Source of the DNA: an uncultured Mycoplasmatota bacterium
GTDB taxonomy: Bacteria > Bacillota_I > Bacilli_A > RF39 > UBA660
Direction of reading: 5' to 3'
Assembly: GCA_947569245.1 (NCBI GenBank)
Contig: CANORV010000004.1
Coordinates: 1 to 41,811, forward strand
Length of the DNA stretch: 41,811 nt
The position numbers were made by a program, and so were the translations under genes. Numbering within the stretch: the first letter of the stretch is position 1; every line of letters starts with the position of its first letter. Below the pieces are notes generated by a model that had not been told where the DNA came from, ran no database searches, and saw nothing but the letters and a program-made list of their open reading frames with translations. Of the stretch, positions 8,514-17,204 are shown in pieces.

Positions 8514-8968
8514 TGATAAAAATATTATGTGTAGGAAAAATAAAAGAAAAGTATTTGACAGCAGCAATAGAAGAATATAAAAAAAGATTAAGTAAATATA
8601 CAAAACTAGAAATAATTGAAATAATGGACTCTTCTTTAGAAGATGAAACAATAGTAAAAAGAAAAGAAAAGGAAAACCTTTTAAAACATATAAACAAAAA
8701 GGATTATATAATAACATTAGAAATAGAAGGAGAACAACTAACATCGAAAGAATTTGCTAACAAGTTAGAATCTATTAATATAACAAATACCAATATAACC
8801 TTTATAATAGGTGGATCATACGGACTAGATGATGATATTAAAAAAATATCAGACTTAAAACTTTCTTTTTCAAAAATGACATTTCCTCATCAACTATTTA
8901 GAGTATTATTACTAGAACAAATATATAGAACATACAAAATTAGAAATAACGAAAAATATCATAAGTAA
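8513..8968 (+). CDS. rlmH: 23S rRNA pseudouridine-1915 N3-methyltransferase RlmH
   Basis: A small SPOUT (knotted) methyltransferase that modifies pseudouridine 1915 in helix 69 of 23S rRNA using S-adenosylmethionine. The N-terminus MIKILCVGKIKEKYL, the SAM-loop IIGGSYGLDDDI (about 100-111) and the C-terminal FPHQLFRVLLLEQIYRTYKI and YHK are diagnostic. The length is 151 aa against the usual 155-160. It follows walJ with a 1-bp overlap; yycJ and rlmH (yydA) are also near each other in Bacillus. Confidence 0.95.
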   Translation: MIKILCVGKIKEKYLTAAIEEYKKRLSKYTKLEIIEIMDSSLEDETIVKRKEKENLLKHINKKDYIITLEIEGEQLTSKEFANKLESINITNTNITFIIGGSYGLDDDIKKISDLKLSFSKMTFPHQLFRVLLLEQIYRTYKIRNNEKYHK

Positions 8969-8990
8969 CTATGGTATTTTTCGTTTATAT
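8948..8990 (+). terminator. terminator of the dnaB-rlmH operon
   Basis: AACGAAAAATA (8948-8958) pairs perfectly with TATTTTTCGTT (8975-8985). The left arm lies inside the last codons of rlmH. The trailing sequence is TATAT. Confidence 0.7.
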
Positions 8991-9067
8991 AGAAACAAAT
9001 AAAAAAATACTTTCTTTCCTGTCAAATTTCGATATTAATAAATAGTAAAATGATAATGGGTGATACT

Positions 9068-10360
9068 ATGATAAAAATACTAAATTCAATTCTTTGGTCA
9101 ACAACAATAGTCCTTTTACTAGGAGGGGGACTATATTTTACAATAAAATTAAAGGGTGTTCAATTTAAAATAATATCCATGTTTAAAAGTTTCAAACCTG
9201 AAAAAAATTCAACTGTTACACCATTCAAAAGTCTAACAATGGCCTTAGCAGCAAGAATAGGAGTTGGTTCACTTGCTGGAATAGCAATAGCAATATATAA
9301 TGGTGGAAAGGGAACCATTTTTTGGATATGGATTTCATCTTTAATAACATCTGTCAATACTTTTGTTGAAAGTGTACTTGGAATAAAATACCATCAAAAA
9401 GACAAAGAACAATATATTGGTGGACCTGCTTATTATATTGATAAAGGATTAAATAAAAAAAAATTAGCCAAATGCTATGCATTATTAATAATACTAGCAT
9501 ATATTGTTGGCTTTATGTCTATTCAAGCTAATACCATAGCAAGTTCACTAAATGACTATTATAAAATAGCACCTATTATAACAGGTATAATAGTAGCAGT
9601 AATATCCGGAATTATTATTATAAAAGGATTGAAAGGTATAGTGGAAGTAACAAGCACATTAGTTCCGATAATGGGATTTGGATATTTACTTTTAAGTCTT
9701 TTAATAATAGCAATAAATATTAATAAGATACCATCTATTATTTTTGATATTGTACAAGATGCATTTAATTTTAAGGCAATAAGTGGTGGATTAATTGCAA
9801 CATTTATTATAGGAATTCAAAGAGGAGTCTTTTCAACAGAAGCAGGACTTGGAAGTGGAGCAATAGCAGCAAGTGCCGTTCCTACAAATAAAACTATAAA
9901 AATAGGTCTAACACAAGTCCTAGGTATTCACTTTACAACGTTTATAATATGTACATTAACAGCACTAATAATTTTAACATCACCATACGAAACATTAAAT
10001 ATTGCAAATATGAATGGAATAGAACTAACACAATATGCTTTAAATTATCACCTAGGACACATTGGAATAATAATATTAGTACTTTCAATTATATCATTTG
10101 CCTTTTCGACAATCATAGCAGGATACTATTATGGAGAAAGTAATTTAAAATATCTAAAAAATAATATAAATAATCTTGATATTTCACTGTTAAAAGCAGT
10201 AACAATTGTAATTTTAATAATTGGAAGTGTAGTATCAGCAAGTTTTCTATGGAACTTAGTAGATATTTTTGTTGCACTAATGGCAATAATCAATATGTAT
10301 GCTTTAATATCATTAAGAAAAACAGTAATTAAAGAGTATAACGACTATCAAAAGAAATAA
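9068..10360 (+). CDS. amino acid:cation symporter, AGCS/AlsT family
   Basis: A sodium- or proton-coupled alanine/glycine-type transporter. Family signatures are GGPAYYIDKGLNKK, AARIGVGSLAGIAIAIYNGG, and the long block around QRGVFSTEAGLGSGAIAASA. About ten or eleven hydrophobic helices fit the AGCS fold; the length is about 430 aa, slightly short for the family. Several in-frame ATGs occur (9050, 9056, 9068). ATG 9068 has GGGTGAT at the right distance and is chosen. A TAAAAT -10-like box at 9045-9050 would place the transcription start beyond the first ATG. The substrate cannot be read from sequence. Confidence 0.88.
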   Translation: MIKILNSILWSTTIVLLLGGGLYFTIKLKGVQFKIISMFKSFKPEKNSTVTPFKSLTMALAARIGVGSLAGIAIAIYNGGKGTIFWIWISSLITSVNTFVESVLGIKYHQKDKEQYIGGPAYYIDKGLNKKKLAKCYALLIILAYIVGFMSIQANTIASSLNDYYKIAPIITGIIVAVISGIIIIKGLKGIVEVTSTLVPIMGFGYLLLSLLIIAININKIPSIIFDIVQDAFNFKAISGGLIATFIIGIQRGVFSTEAGLGSGAIAASAVPTNKTIKIGLTQVLGIHFTTFIICTLTALIILTSPYETLNIANMNGIELTQYALNYHLGHIGIIILVLSIISFAFSTIIAGYYYGESNLKYLKNNINNLDISLLKAVTIVILIIGSVVSASFLWNLVDIFVALMAIINMYALISLRKTVIKEYNDYQKK

Positions 10361-10365
10361 TCATA

Positions 10366-10374
10366 TGATATAAT
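10366..10374 (+). promoter_or_regulatory. extended -10 promoter of ung
   Basis: TG-A-TATAAT (10366-10374) lies 16 bp before the ung start codon, so the leader would be very short. The -35 region is unremarkable. Confidence 0.45.
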
Positions 10375-10390
10375 AAAAAAAGGTGATAAA

Positions 10391-11071
10391 ATGATAGGAA
10401 ATAATTGGGATAAAATATTAAAAGAAGAATTTTCAAAAGAGTATTTTAAAAATTTATTAGAATTTGTAAAAACAGAATACCAAACAAAAACAATATATCC
10501 AAAGGAAACGGAAATATTTAATGCTTTCCGTAAAACAAACTATGAAAATGTAAAAGTAGTTATCTTAGGTCAAGATCCATACCATGGTGTTAATCAAGCA
10601 CATGGATTATCCTTTTCAGTAAAAGATGGAATTAAATGTCCACCATCATTAATTAATATATATAAAGAATTACATGATGATCTAAATATTGATATTCCAA
10701 AAACTGGTAACTTACTACCATGGACTGAAGAAGGTGTATTATTACTTAATGCAACACTAACTGTAGAAGCATCAAAACCTGGATCACATCAAAATAAAGG
10801 ATGGGAAACATTTACTGACGAAGTAATAAAACTATTAAATCAAAAAAACACTCCGATAGTATTTATTTTATGGGGTAATTATGCAAGACAAAAAAAGACA
10901 CTTATAACTAATCCAATTCACTACGTTATCGAATCTCCCCATCCATCTCCTTTTTCTGCATATAATGGTTTCTTTGGTAGTAAACCATTTTCCAAAACCA
11001 ATAACTTTTTAATCTCTAAAGGTTTAAAACCAATTAATTGGCAAATAAAAGATCCAGTAAACAATAAATAA
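10391..11071 (+). CDS. ung: uracil-DNA glycosylase (family 1)
   Basis: Removes uracil from DNA to start base-excision repair. The water-activating motif GQDPYHG (about 59-65), the Phe-stacking NLLPWTEEGVLLLNATLTVE block, and the minor-groove loop HPSPFSAYNGFFG (about 187-199) are all intact. Length 226 is typical. The start has AAAGGTGATAAA before it. In B. subtilis ung (ywdG) lies near gerQ (ywdL), and gerQ is again close by here. A bidirectional hairpin separates it from the leftward LemA gene. Confidence 0.97.
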   Translation: MIGNNWDKILKEEFSKEYFKNLLEFVKTEYQTKTIYPKETEIFNAFRKTNYENVKVVILGQDPYHGVNQAHGLSFSVKDGIKCPPSLINIYKELHDDLNIDIPKTGNLLPWTEEGVLLLNATLTVEASKPGSHQNKGWETFTDEVIKLLNQKNTPIVFILWGNYARQKKTLITNPIHYVIESPHPSPFSAYNGFFGSKPFSKTNNFLISKGLKPINWQIKDPVNNK

Positions 11072-11079
11072 TTAATAAA

Positions 11080-11109
11080 AACCCCATTTCATATCATAGA
11101 AATGGGGTT
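11080..11109. terminator. bidirectional terminator between ung and lemA-like gene
   Basis: AACCCCATTTC (11080-11090) pairs with GAAATGGGGTT (11099-11109) around an 8-nt loop. On the minus strand a T-rich tract follows (complement of TTAATAAAA), so it fits best as terminator of the leftward lemA-like gene but can serve both. Confidence 0.8.
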
Positions 11110-11121
11110 AATTCATAGTTA

Positions 11122-11679
11122 CTAGTTCTTTTTCAATATTTCAAACATTTCCTGTTTTTCATTTGAATAAAAATCTTTTAATTTATAATGCCATAATTTT
11201 CCAACTATATTAGAAGGGAAACACTTTATCAATTTATTATAACAAACAACATAATCATTATAATACTTTTTAGCAGCTGTTAAATCATTTACTGCTTCTA
11301 TAATATCATACTTTATATCAACAAGCTTTTCATTATCAATTAAATTAGCATCACTATCAATTAATTCTTGTAATAAAAATCGACAACTATTAAGACTTTT
11401 ATCCAAAAGAAAACTATTTTTCTTATCATCATTGATTTTATTAAATTCAACAATTGCCTTTTCATCATCATAACGACTATTAATCTCTTTTATAGCAGAA
11501 ATCAATCTCGTTAAGTGTTCTTCTAATTTTGAAAGCAAAACATCAATATTATTTTCAGCTTCACTTATTCTAACAATACATCTTTGATAACTATTATAAT
11601 TAACAACGATTGTTATACCAACTCCAGCCAAAATAACTATAATTAGAGATATCAATACAATTATACTAATTATATTCAT
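11122..11679 (-). CDS. LemA-family membrane protein
   Basis: A 185-residue protein with one N-terminal transmembrane helix (residues 3-27) followed by an all-helical domain. The family hallmarks are the YNSYQ after the helix, LLSKLEEHLTRLI, and the late AAKKYYNDYVVCYNKLIKCFPSNIV, matching the LemA pattern of Y-N-x(3)-Y-N then F-P-S-N. The cellular role of LemA proteins is not established. It lies 58 bp downstream of gerQ on the same strand and may share its transcript, which would place it in sporulation; that is only inference from position. Confidence 0.85.
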   Translation of the reverse strand: MNIISIIVLISLIIVILAGVGITIVVNYNSYQRCIVRISEAENNIDVLLSKLEEHLTRLISAIKEINSRYDDEKAIVEFNKINDDKKNSFLLDKSLNSCRFLLQELIDSDANLIDNEKLVDIKYDIIEAVNDLTAAKKYYNDYVVCYNKLIKCFPSNIVGKLWHYKLKDFYSNEKQEMFEILKKN

Positions 11680-11737
11680 TAAATCACCTCATTATATTAA
11701 AATTATATCAAAATTAAAAGAATGTTACAACATCCTT

Positions 11738-12106
11738 TTAATAATTAATTGGACCGTTAAAAGTCACATAATTTATATAAATCATCCAAATAAGAATCCA
11801 TGTTCCATTACTATCTAAAAGAACATAATCCTTACCAGACTCCCTAATAATTCCAGTAAATACTTTATCTCTCCATTCTATAGAATCAGAATATGACAAG
11901 TAAAATGAGGCTTCTTTACCAATATTAAGTCTAAAAATATTATCTACATAATCAATATTAGTAGGTGGTAAATTAACTCCATTTTCCATACCAGGAATAT
12001 TATTAAGATTAGGCAAATTATTTATATTAGAATTGTTATTTGGCATAACATTTTGTCTATTATTAATTACGCTTGGAATACTTTGTGGGTAATAATTATT
12101 ATTCAT
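11738..12106 (-). CDS. gerQ: spore coat protein GerQ
   Basis: GerQ is an inner coat protein needed for the cortex hydrolase CwlJ and is cross-linked by Tgl in B. subtilis. The N-terminal half is a low-complexity Asn/Pro/Tyr-rich segment. The C-terminal domain starts at about residue 52 with YVDNIFRLNIGKEASFYLS, followed by EWRDKVFTGIIRESGKDYV and YINYVTFNGPINY, matching the family. Length 122 is slightly short against about 180 in B. subtilis. The start ATG follows GAAAGGATGA. A sigma-E-type promoter lies directly upstream. Confidence 0.92.
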   Translation of the reverse strand: MNNNYYPQSIPSVINNRQNVMPNNNSNINNLPNLNNIPGMENGVNLPPTNIDYVDNIFRLNIGKEASFYLSYSDSIEWRDKVFTGIIRESGKDYVLLDSNGTWILIWMIYINYVTFNGPINY

Positions 12107-12133
12107 TATCTCATCCTTTCTAGTTTACAGTAA

Positions 12134-12161
12134 AACATATGAAAAAAAATAGAAAAATATT
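12134..12161 (-). promoter_or_regulatory. candidate sigma-E promoter of gerQ
   Basis: Reading the minus strand, AATATT (12161-12156), a 14-nt spacer and CATATGTT (12141-12134) resemble the mother-cell sigma-E pattern (ATATT, 13-15 nt, CATACA-T). Transcription would begin about 25 nt before the gerQ start. GerQ is sigma-E dependent in B. subtilis, which supports the call. Confidence 0.6.
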
Positions 12162-12199
12162 AATAAACATGATAAAATATTTTAGAAAGAAGGAATATA

Positions 12200-12766
12200 A
12201 TGCAAGTTCAAATAGGAATAAGTAATCATCATGTTCATTTAACAAAAGAGGACTTTGAAATACTTTTTGGAGTAGGAAAGACTTTAGATAATATAAAGGA
12301 CTTAAAACAACCAGGTCAATACGCATCAGCTTTTAAAGTAGATATTAAAACAGAAAAAAATACCATAAAAGGATTAAGAATTTTAGGACCATTAAGAAGC
12401 TATACCCAAGTAGAAATTTCAAAAACAGATAGCTATATACTAGGAATAAATCCTCCTGTTAGAGAAAGTGGCAATTTGAAACAAGCAAGTACTATTACTA
12501 TCGTTGGTCCAAACGGAGAATTAACTAAGCCATGTGCCATTATAGCCAATAGACATATCCATATCGATCACAAAACAAGAGAAGAATTAGGATTGATAGA
12601 TATAGATGAGGTAAAAGTATCAATAGGTGGTGAAAAAGGTGTAACCTTAGAACATGTATCAATAAAAGAACAAGAACCATCTTACTTTGAAATGCATCTT
12701 GATACCGATGATGCCAATAGTTCTCTTACAAAACAAGATGATTTTGCTACAATAATAAAATACTAG
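12200..12766 (+). CDS. pduL: phosphate acyltransferase PduL (phosphotransacylase)
   Basis: PduL converts acyl-CoA and phosphate to acyl-phosphate and CoA, and serves as an alternative to Pta in acetate or propionate formation. The two zinc-binding histidine motifs are clear: SNHHVHLT near residue 8 and IIANRHIHI near residue 114. QPGQYASAFKV and LRILGPLRSYTQVEIS also fit. Length 188 matches the free-standing type; there is no N-terminal microcompartment-targeting extension and no microcompartment gene nearby. A cytosolic role in fermentation with an acetate kinase elsewhere is inferred. A TG-A-TAAAAT box at 12170-12178 may be its promoter. Confidence 0.92.
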   Translation: MQVQIGISNHHVHLTKEDFEILFGVGKTLDNIKDLKQPGQYASAFKVDIKTEKNTIKGLRILGPLRSYTQVEISKTDSYILGINPPVRESGNLKQASTITIVGPNGELTKPCAIIANRHIHIDHKTREELGLIDIDEVKVSIGGEKGVTLEHVSIKEQEPSYFEMHLDTDDANSSLTKQDDFATIIKY

Positions 12767-12782
12767 TTAGTATCTAGTATTT
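12758..12782. terminator. bidirectional terminator spanning two overlapping stop codons
   Basis: AAATACTAG (12758-12766) pairs with CTAGTATTT (12774-12782). The left arm contains the TAG stop of pduL (12764-12766) and, on the other strand, the TAG stop of the PBP gene (12763-12765). T-rich DNA follows mainly on the minus strand. Confidence 0.6.
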
Positions 12783-14718
12783 CATCAAAAACCGGATCAG
12801 TAAAGGAAGGTTCTGTACCCTTAACGTAGTACATAATCTTCTTTTTTGTATCACTTTCAGTAGCAGGCATACCAGTAATTGGATTAGCTAAAACTCCAAC
12901 TACATTATTAGGCATGTCATACCAACTATCTTCTTTATCTTTAAGAAATCCCTCAATAGAATCAGCAAAAATACTTTTTACATATTTATATTCATTAAGA
13001 GGTAAATCTCTATTATCATCATATCCAACCCAAATACTACACAAAACATCCTTATTATAACCAATTGACCAACTATCTGTATCTGTACTACCACTCTTTA
13101 AAGCAATTTTATGATTTATCTTAGCAGCAATTGATAAAGCAGTTGGATAATTATAATCAATGAATGTAGAATCATATGTAGACGTTAATAAATTATTTAA
13201 TATAAAAGTTAAACTCTTATTAAGAATAGCTTCATGTTTTATTTTTCTATCATATAAAACATTTCCCTTTAAATCCTCAACTCTAGTAATTAAATGACCC
13301 TCAACTTTATATCCCTCATTAGCAAAGGCAGCATAACTATTAGCCATTTCAATCATACTAATACTTGAAGTACCAAGTGGTAAAGAAGGAATTAATTCTA
13401 AATTTGCAGTAATACCAAGTCTTTTAGCTATATTAACCAAAGCATCTTCTCCTAAAAACATGTGAGTTTTAACAGCATAAATATTATCAGAATAACTAAT
13501 AGCTGTTGCTAGTGATATAGGTTTATCCCCATAAGTACCACCAGCATTTTGTGGAGAATAAGTCTGATTATTAGAAAAGGTAAAAGTTGTTTCCTCACTA
13601 GTAAAAGTAGTACTAGAAGTAAAACCATTTTCTAAAGCAGCATAATACAAAAGTGGCTTCATTGTAGAACCAACTTGCCTTTTTGCCTGATATGCTCTAT
13701 TGTATTGTGACTTATTAAAATCACGTCCTCCAACTAATGCTATAATTTTACCAGTATTAGGATCCATCATAATTCCTGATGCTTGAAGCTCTGTTTCATC
13801 ATCCAAATTATTTTTAATAGCATCCTCTAATGCTTTTTGAGCATCCATATTTAAATTAGTATATATTTTTATACCACCAGTTTCTAAGTAAGAATTAGGA
13901 ATTTCCCTAATATTCTTAAGTTCTCTAATAACAGCATCCTGATAGTACATAATTGTAGCCAATTGACTATTTTCTTTTTTTCCATAAAAGGTAAGTTTTT
14001 CCTTAACAGCATTATCGTATTCCTCTTTTGAAATAACCTTATTCTTTAACAAATTATTTAAAATACTAATTTGTCTACTAGTTGCAAGTTTTAAATTAAC
14101 GAGTGGAGAATAATAAGAAGGTGATTTTGGAATACCAGTAAGCATACAAGCTTCTGCCAAAGTTAAATCTTTTGCACTTTTATTAAAATAATAATTACTA
14201 GCATTTTCTATTCCATACATCCCATGTCCATAATTTATGGTATTTAAATATCCCTCTAAAATCTCATCTTTACTATAATGTGTCTCAAGCCTCATTGTAA
14301 GCCACATCTCATTCCATTTTCTTTCCCACGTCTTATCAAAATCCAAAAACAAGTTCTTAGCATACTGTTGAGAAATAGTAGAAGCTCCTTGTCTTCTTGA
14401 TTTAGTCGAAATATTAATATATAAAGCCTTCATAATTCGTAAAAAATCAAATCCATGATGTTTATAAAAACTTTTATCCTCGGTAGAAATTGTAGCTTTT
14501 ATTAAATATTCAGATATATTATTTAATGAAACCCATTCCTGAGAACCACTTCCTTGAAAGAACAATTCCTCATTTGTATCGTACATTAAAAAAGCATTAG
14601 CACTTTTTATCTCTAACTTAGGAGTAAGTTTAGCATATCCATAAAAACCAATAATAGTAAAAACCCCAAGCATGAATATAAATATAAAAAATTTAATTAA
14701 TTTCTTTAACTTTTTCAT
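12763..14718 (-). CDS. class A penicillin-binding protein (PBP1A family)
   Basis: A bifunctional wall synthase: glycosyltransferase GT51 plus transpeptidase. An N-terminal membrane helix (residues 7-29) is followed by GT51 with catalytic EDKSFYKHHGFD (about 77-88) and RRQGASTISQQYAKNLF. The transpeptidase shows all three motifs: GSTMKP (SxxK), SYSDN (SxN) and KSGST (KTG-like). Length 651 is on the short side for PBP1A/PBP1 and lacks the long C-terminal repeats. Start ATG has GGAGGAAG upstream. The gene is convergent with pduL and overlaps it by 4 bp. Confidence 0.95.
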   Translation of the reverse strand: MKKLKKLIKFFIFIFMLGVFTIIGFYGYAKLTPKLEIKSANAFLMYDTNEELFFQGSGSQEWVSLNNISEYLIKATISTEDKSFYKHHGFDFLRIMKALYINISTKSRRQGASTISQQYAKNLFLDFDKTWERKWNEMWLTMRLETHYSKDEILEGYLNTINYGHGMYGIENASNYYFNKSAKDLTLAEACMLTGIPKSPSYYSPLVNLKLATSRQISILNNLLKNKVISKEEYDNAVKEKLTFYGKKENSQLATIMYYQDAVIRELKNIREIPNSYLETGGIKIYTNLNMDAQKALEDAIKNNLDDETELQASGIMMDPNTGKIIALVGGRDFNKSQYNRAYQAKRQVGSTMKPLLYYAALENGFTSSTTFTSEETTFTFSNNQTYSPQNAGGTYGDKPISLATAISYSDNIYAVKTHMFLGEDALVNIAKRLGITANLELIPSLPLGTSSISMIEMANSYAAFANEGYKVEGHLITRVEDLKGNVLYDRKIKHEAILNKSLTFILNNLLTSTYDSTFIDYNYPTALSIAAKINHKIALKSGSTDTDSWSIGYNKDVLCSIWVGYDDNRDLPLNEYKYVKSIFADSIEGFLKDKEDSWYDMPNNVVGVLANPITGMPATESDTKKKIMYYVKGTEPSFTDPVFDEILDTN

Positions 14719-14865
14719 ATACTTCCTCCATATCTAATCTTAGTATTTCAAGTAAAGAAAAAAATATACTCAGAAACTAATTTTAAATTTTATAAAACAA
14801 ATCAAAAAACTCTTTATCAAGTCAAAAATTTTTCTAATAAAAATATATAAAAAATACAAAACTTA

Positions 14866-14874
14866 TGTTATAAT
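14866..14874 (+). promoter_or_regulatory. extended -10 promoter of the DUF1934-argS unit
   Basis: TG-T-TATAAT at 14866-14874, 36 bp before the start codon. No good -35 is present. The 14719-14860 stretch between the divergent genes otherwise shows only AT-rich DNA. Confidence 0.55.
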
Positions 14875-14910
14875 CTGTGGTAGAATTTTATATACGAAAG
14901 AGGTGTCTAT

Positions 14911-15282
14911 ATGAAAAATGCCGAAGTACTTGCAATTTTACATACTCCAGGTAATGATATTGTAAATCAAACAGAAGGAAAATATGATAATATTAAAAAC
15001 ATCCTAGAATACAATGAAAAAGATGAAGAACAAACATTAGTACATTTTGATTTTATTAACAATATCCTAACTCGTGAAAATGACAGTATTGAATTAGAGT
15101 ATCAATTTATTGAAAATGAAACAACTAAAAATAAAGTAAATGTCAAAAATCTAGATCAAATACTATTTGTATCTATTTTCACTAAAAAAATACTTATTGA
15201 TGATAGATATATTTGTATCAAATATCAAATAGTAGATGCCAATGAAGAATGTACATTTGAAATTAAATATGAGGAAATTTAA
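14911..15282 (+). CDS. DUF1934 (YwiB-like) beta-barrel protein
   Basis: A 123-residue, soluble, beta-strand-rich protein. I recognise the family mainly from its position directly before argS, where B. subtilis has ywiB, and from its size and strand pattern (for example LEYQFIENETTKNKVNV and ICIKYQIVDANEECTFEIKYE). DUF1934 proteins have a lipocalin-like fold and no known function. The start has GAAAGAGGTG before it. It is 56 bp upstream of argS and probably co-transcribed. Confidence 0.7.
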   Translation: MKNAEVLAILHTPGNDIVNQTEGKYDNIKNILEYNEKDEEQTLVHFDFINNILTRENDSIELEYQFIENETTKNKVNVKNLDQILFVSIFTKKILIDDRYICIKYQIVDANEECTFEIKYEEI

Positions 15283-15338
15283 GTAACACATAATTATTAA
15301 TGAAATACTTAAAATAAAAGAAAGGAATGAATCCTAAA

Positions 15339-17081
15339 ATGAGTATAATAAAAGATTTAGAATTAAAAATTACAAATATTATTAAAGAGTCTGGCTATGA
15401 TATTACCTCAGTTAAACTATGTAATTCATCACGAAAAGAATTTGGAGAATATCAAATAAATGAAGCTATGGCTATTGGAAAAAGATTAAATAAGAATCCA
15501 AGAGATGTTGCAACAGATATTATGAAAGTATTAGAAAAAGATTCCTCATTTCAAAATATAAATATTCAAGGTCCAGGGTTTATAAATATTACACTAAGTG
15601 ATAGTTTTTTATTAAAATCTTTAAACAAAATATTACTTGATAAATATTGCAATATTGATAAAAAAGATAAAAAGAAAATAGTTTTAGATTATGGTGGAGC
15701 AAATGTAGCAAAAGCTTTACATGTAGGACATTTAAGAAGTGCCAATCTTGGAGAAGCCCTTAAAAGATTATCCAGGCTTTTAAATCAAGAAGTTATAACA
15801 GATGCTCATTTAGGTGATTATGGAAGACCACTTGGTTTAGTTATCTTAGAAATAAAAAAAATGTATCCTAATTTACCATACTTTGACTCATCATATACCG
15901 GTGACTTTAAAGAAATAAAACTTCCAATTAATAATTTAGATTTAGAAAAAATCTATCCACTTGCCTCACTAAAATCCAAAGAAGATGATTCATATTTAGA
16001 AGAAGCAAGAGAAATAACAGCAAAGATTCAAAATCATGAAAGAGGTTACTATGAATTATGGGAAAAAATTGTTTCTATTTCTAAAGAAGAGATTAAAAAA
16101 GTATATAATAGTTTAAATGTTAATTTTGATTTATGGAAAGGTGAAAGTGATGCCATTGACTACTTTTTTGAATTAAAAGAAATGTTTGAAGAAAAACATC
16201 TATTAACAAAAAGCAATGATGCCTTAATTATTGATGTTAAAGAGGAAGAAGACAATGAACCGATGCCACCTCTATTGTTCGTCAAATCAAACGGTTCTAT
16301 CTCATATGAAACAACAGATTTACTTACCATTTTAGAACGAAAAAAACTATTTAATCCAGATGAAATATGGTATGTAGTAGATGGACGTCAAGAACTTCAT
16401 TTTAAACAAGTCTTTAGAGCAACAAAACTTGCTAAGATAGTAGATGATAAAACAAAGTTAGAATTTATTGGCTTTGGAACAATGAACGGTAATGATGGTA
16501 AACCATTTAAGACCAGAGATGGTGGAGTAATGACACTAAAAAATCTAATTGAATTAGTAAAAGAAGAAACCCTAAAAAGAATTAATGAAGAAACAGTAGA
16601 AGAATCAGAAAGAGAAAAAACAGCAATGACTGTTGCAATTGCTGCCTTAAAATATGCCGATTTTTTACCATATAGGAAAAAAGATTATATTTTTGATGTT
16701 AGTAAATTTTCTGATTTAGAAGGAAAAACTGGACCATATCTTTTATACTCTACAATAAGAATGAAATCATTATTACAAAAAGTAACAGATAATAATATTG
16801 AATTTAAAACAATAGATTTAACAACAAGAGAAGTTATAAAAAATATATTAAATTTACCAAATATATTAAACTCTTCATATGAGGAAAAATCTTTAAATGA
16901 TATAGCTGAATATTTATATAAATTAACAAGTTCTTATAATAAATTCTATGCAGAAAATAGAATTTTAACTGAAGAAAACAAAGAAAAAAGATTATCATGG
17001 ATAGCCTTAACAAAAGTAGTATACGATATAAATTTATTACTACTAGATATTTTAGCAATAGAAGTTCCAAATAAAATGTAA
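15339..17081 (+). CDS. argS: arginyl-tRNA synthetase
   Basis: Class I synthetase that charges tRNA-Arg. The N-terminal additional domain is followed by the HIGH-type motif ALHVGHLRSANLGEAL (about 125-140). ETTDLLTILERK and the catalytic-loop FKTRDGG (replacing KMSKS, as is usual in ArgRS) are present. The C-terminal anticodon-binding helices include TGPYLLYSTIRMKSLL. About 580 aa is full length. An in-frame ATG at 15327 touches the Shine-Dalgarno AAAGGA with no spacing, so ATG 15339 is preferred. Confidence 0.96.
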   Translation: MSIIKDLELKITNIIKESGYDITSVKLCNSSRKEFGEYQINEAMAIGKRLNKNPRDVATDIMKVLEKDSSFQNINIQGPGFINITLSDSFLLKSLNKILLDKYCNIDKKDKKKIVLDYGGANVAKALHVGHLRSANLGEALKRLSRLLNQEVITDAHLGDYGRPLGLVILEIKKMYPNLPYFDSSYTGDFKEIKLPINNLDLEKIYPLASLKSKEDDSYLEEAREITAKIQNHERGYYELWEKIVSISKEEIKKVYNSLNVNFDLWKGESDAIDYFFELKEMFEEKHLLTKSNDALIIDVKEEEDNEPMPPLLFVKSNGSISYETTDLLTILERKKLFNPDEIWYVVDGRQELHFKQVFRATKLAKIVDDKTKLEFIGFGTMNGNDGKPFKTRDGGVMTLKNLIELVKEETLKRINEETVEESEREKTAMTVAIAALKYADFLPYRKKDYIFDVSKFSDLEGKTGPYLLYSTIRMKSLLQKVTDNNIEFKTIDLTTREVIKNILNLPNILNSSYEEKSLNDIAEYLYKLTSSYNKFYAENRILTEENKEKRLSWIALTKVVYDINLLLLDILAIEVPNKM

Positions 17082-17101
17082 TAAAAAAAGTATAAAAAAT
17101 A

Positions 17102-17130
17102 TTGCAATTATCAATAATACATGATATAAG
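17102..17130 (+). promoter_or_regulatory. promoter of rpoE
   Basis: TTGCAA (17102-17107), 17 bp, TATAAG (17125-17130) with TG-A directly upstream. The leader to rpoE is about 70 nt. Confidence 0.65.
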
Positions 17131-17204
17131 TTTAAATGGTAATTTAAGTAAGTTGAAACAAGAAATATAAATTTGCATATAATGCTTTACCAAGGAGGAT
17201 TATT

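Noticed and set aside
8464-8744. Two overlapping minus-strand open frames over walJ and rlmH
   Set aside because: Leu/Phe-rich products typical of antisense reading of AT-rich genes; no start signals.
16834-17193. 119-codon minus-strand frame at the end of argS
   Set aside because: Low-complexity Leu/Ile/Tyr product, no Shine-Dalgarno, covers the rpoE promoter.
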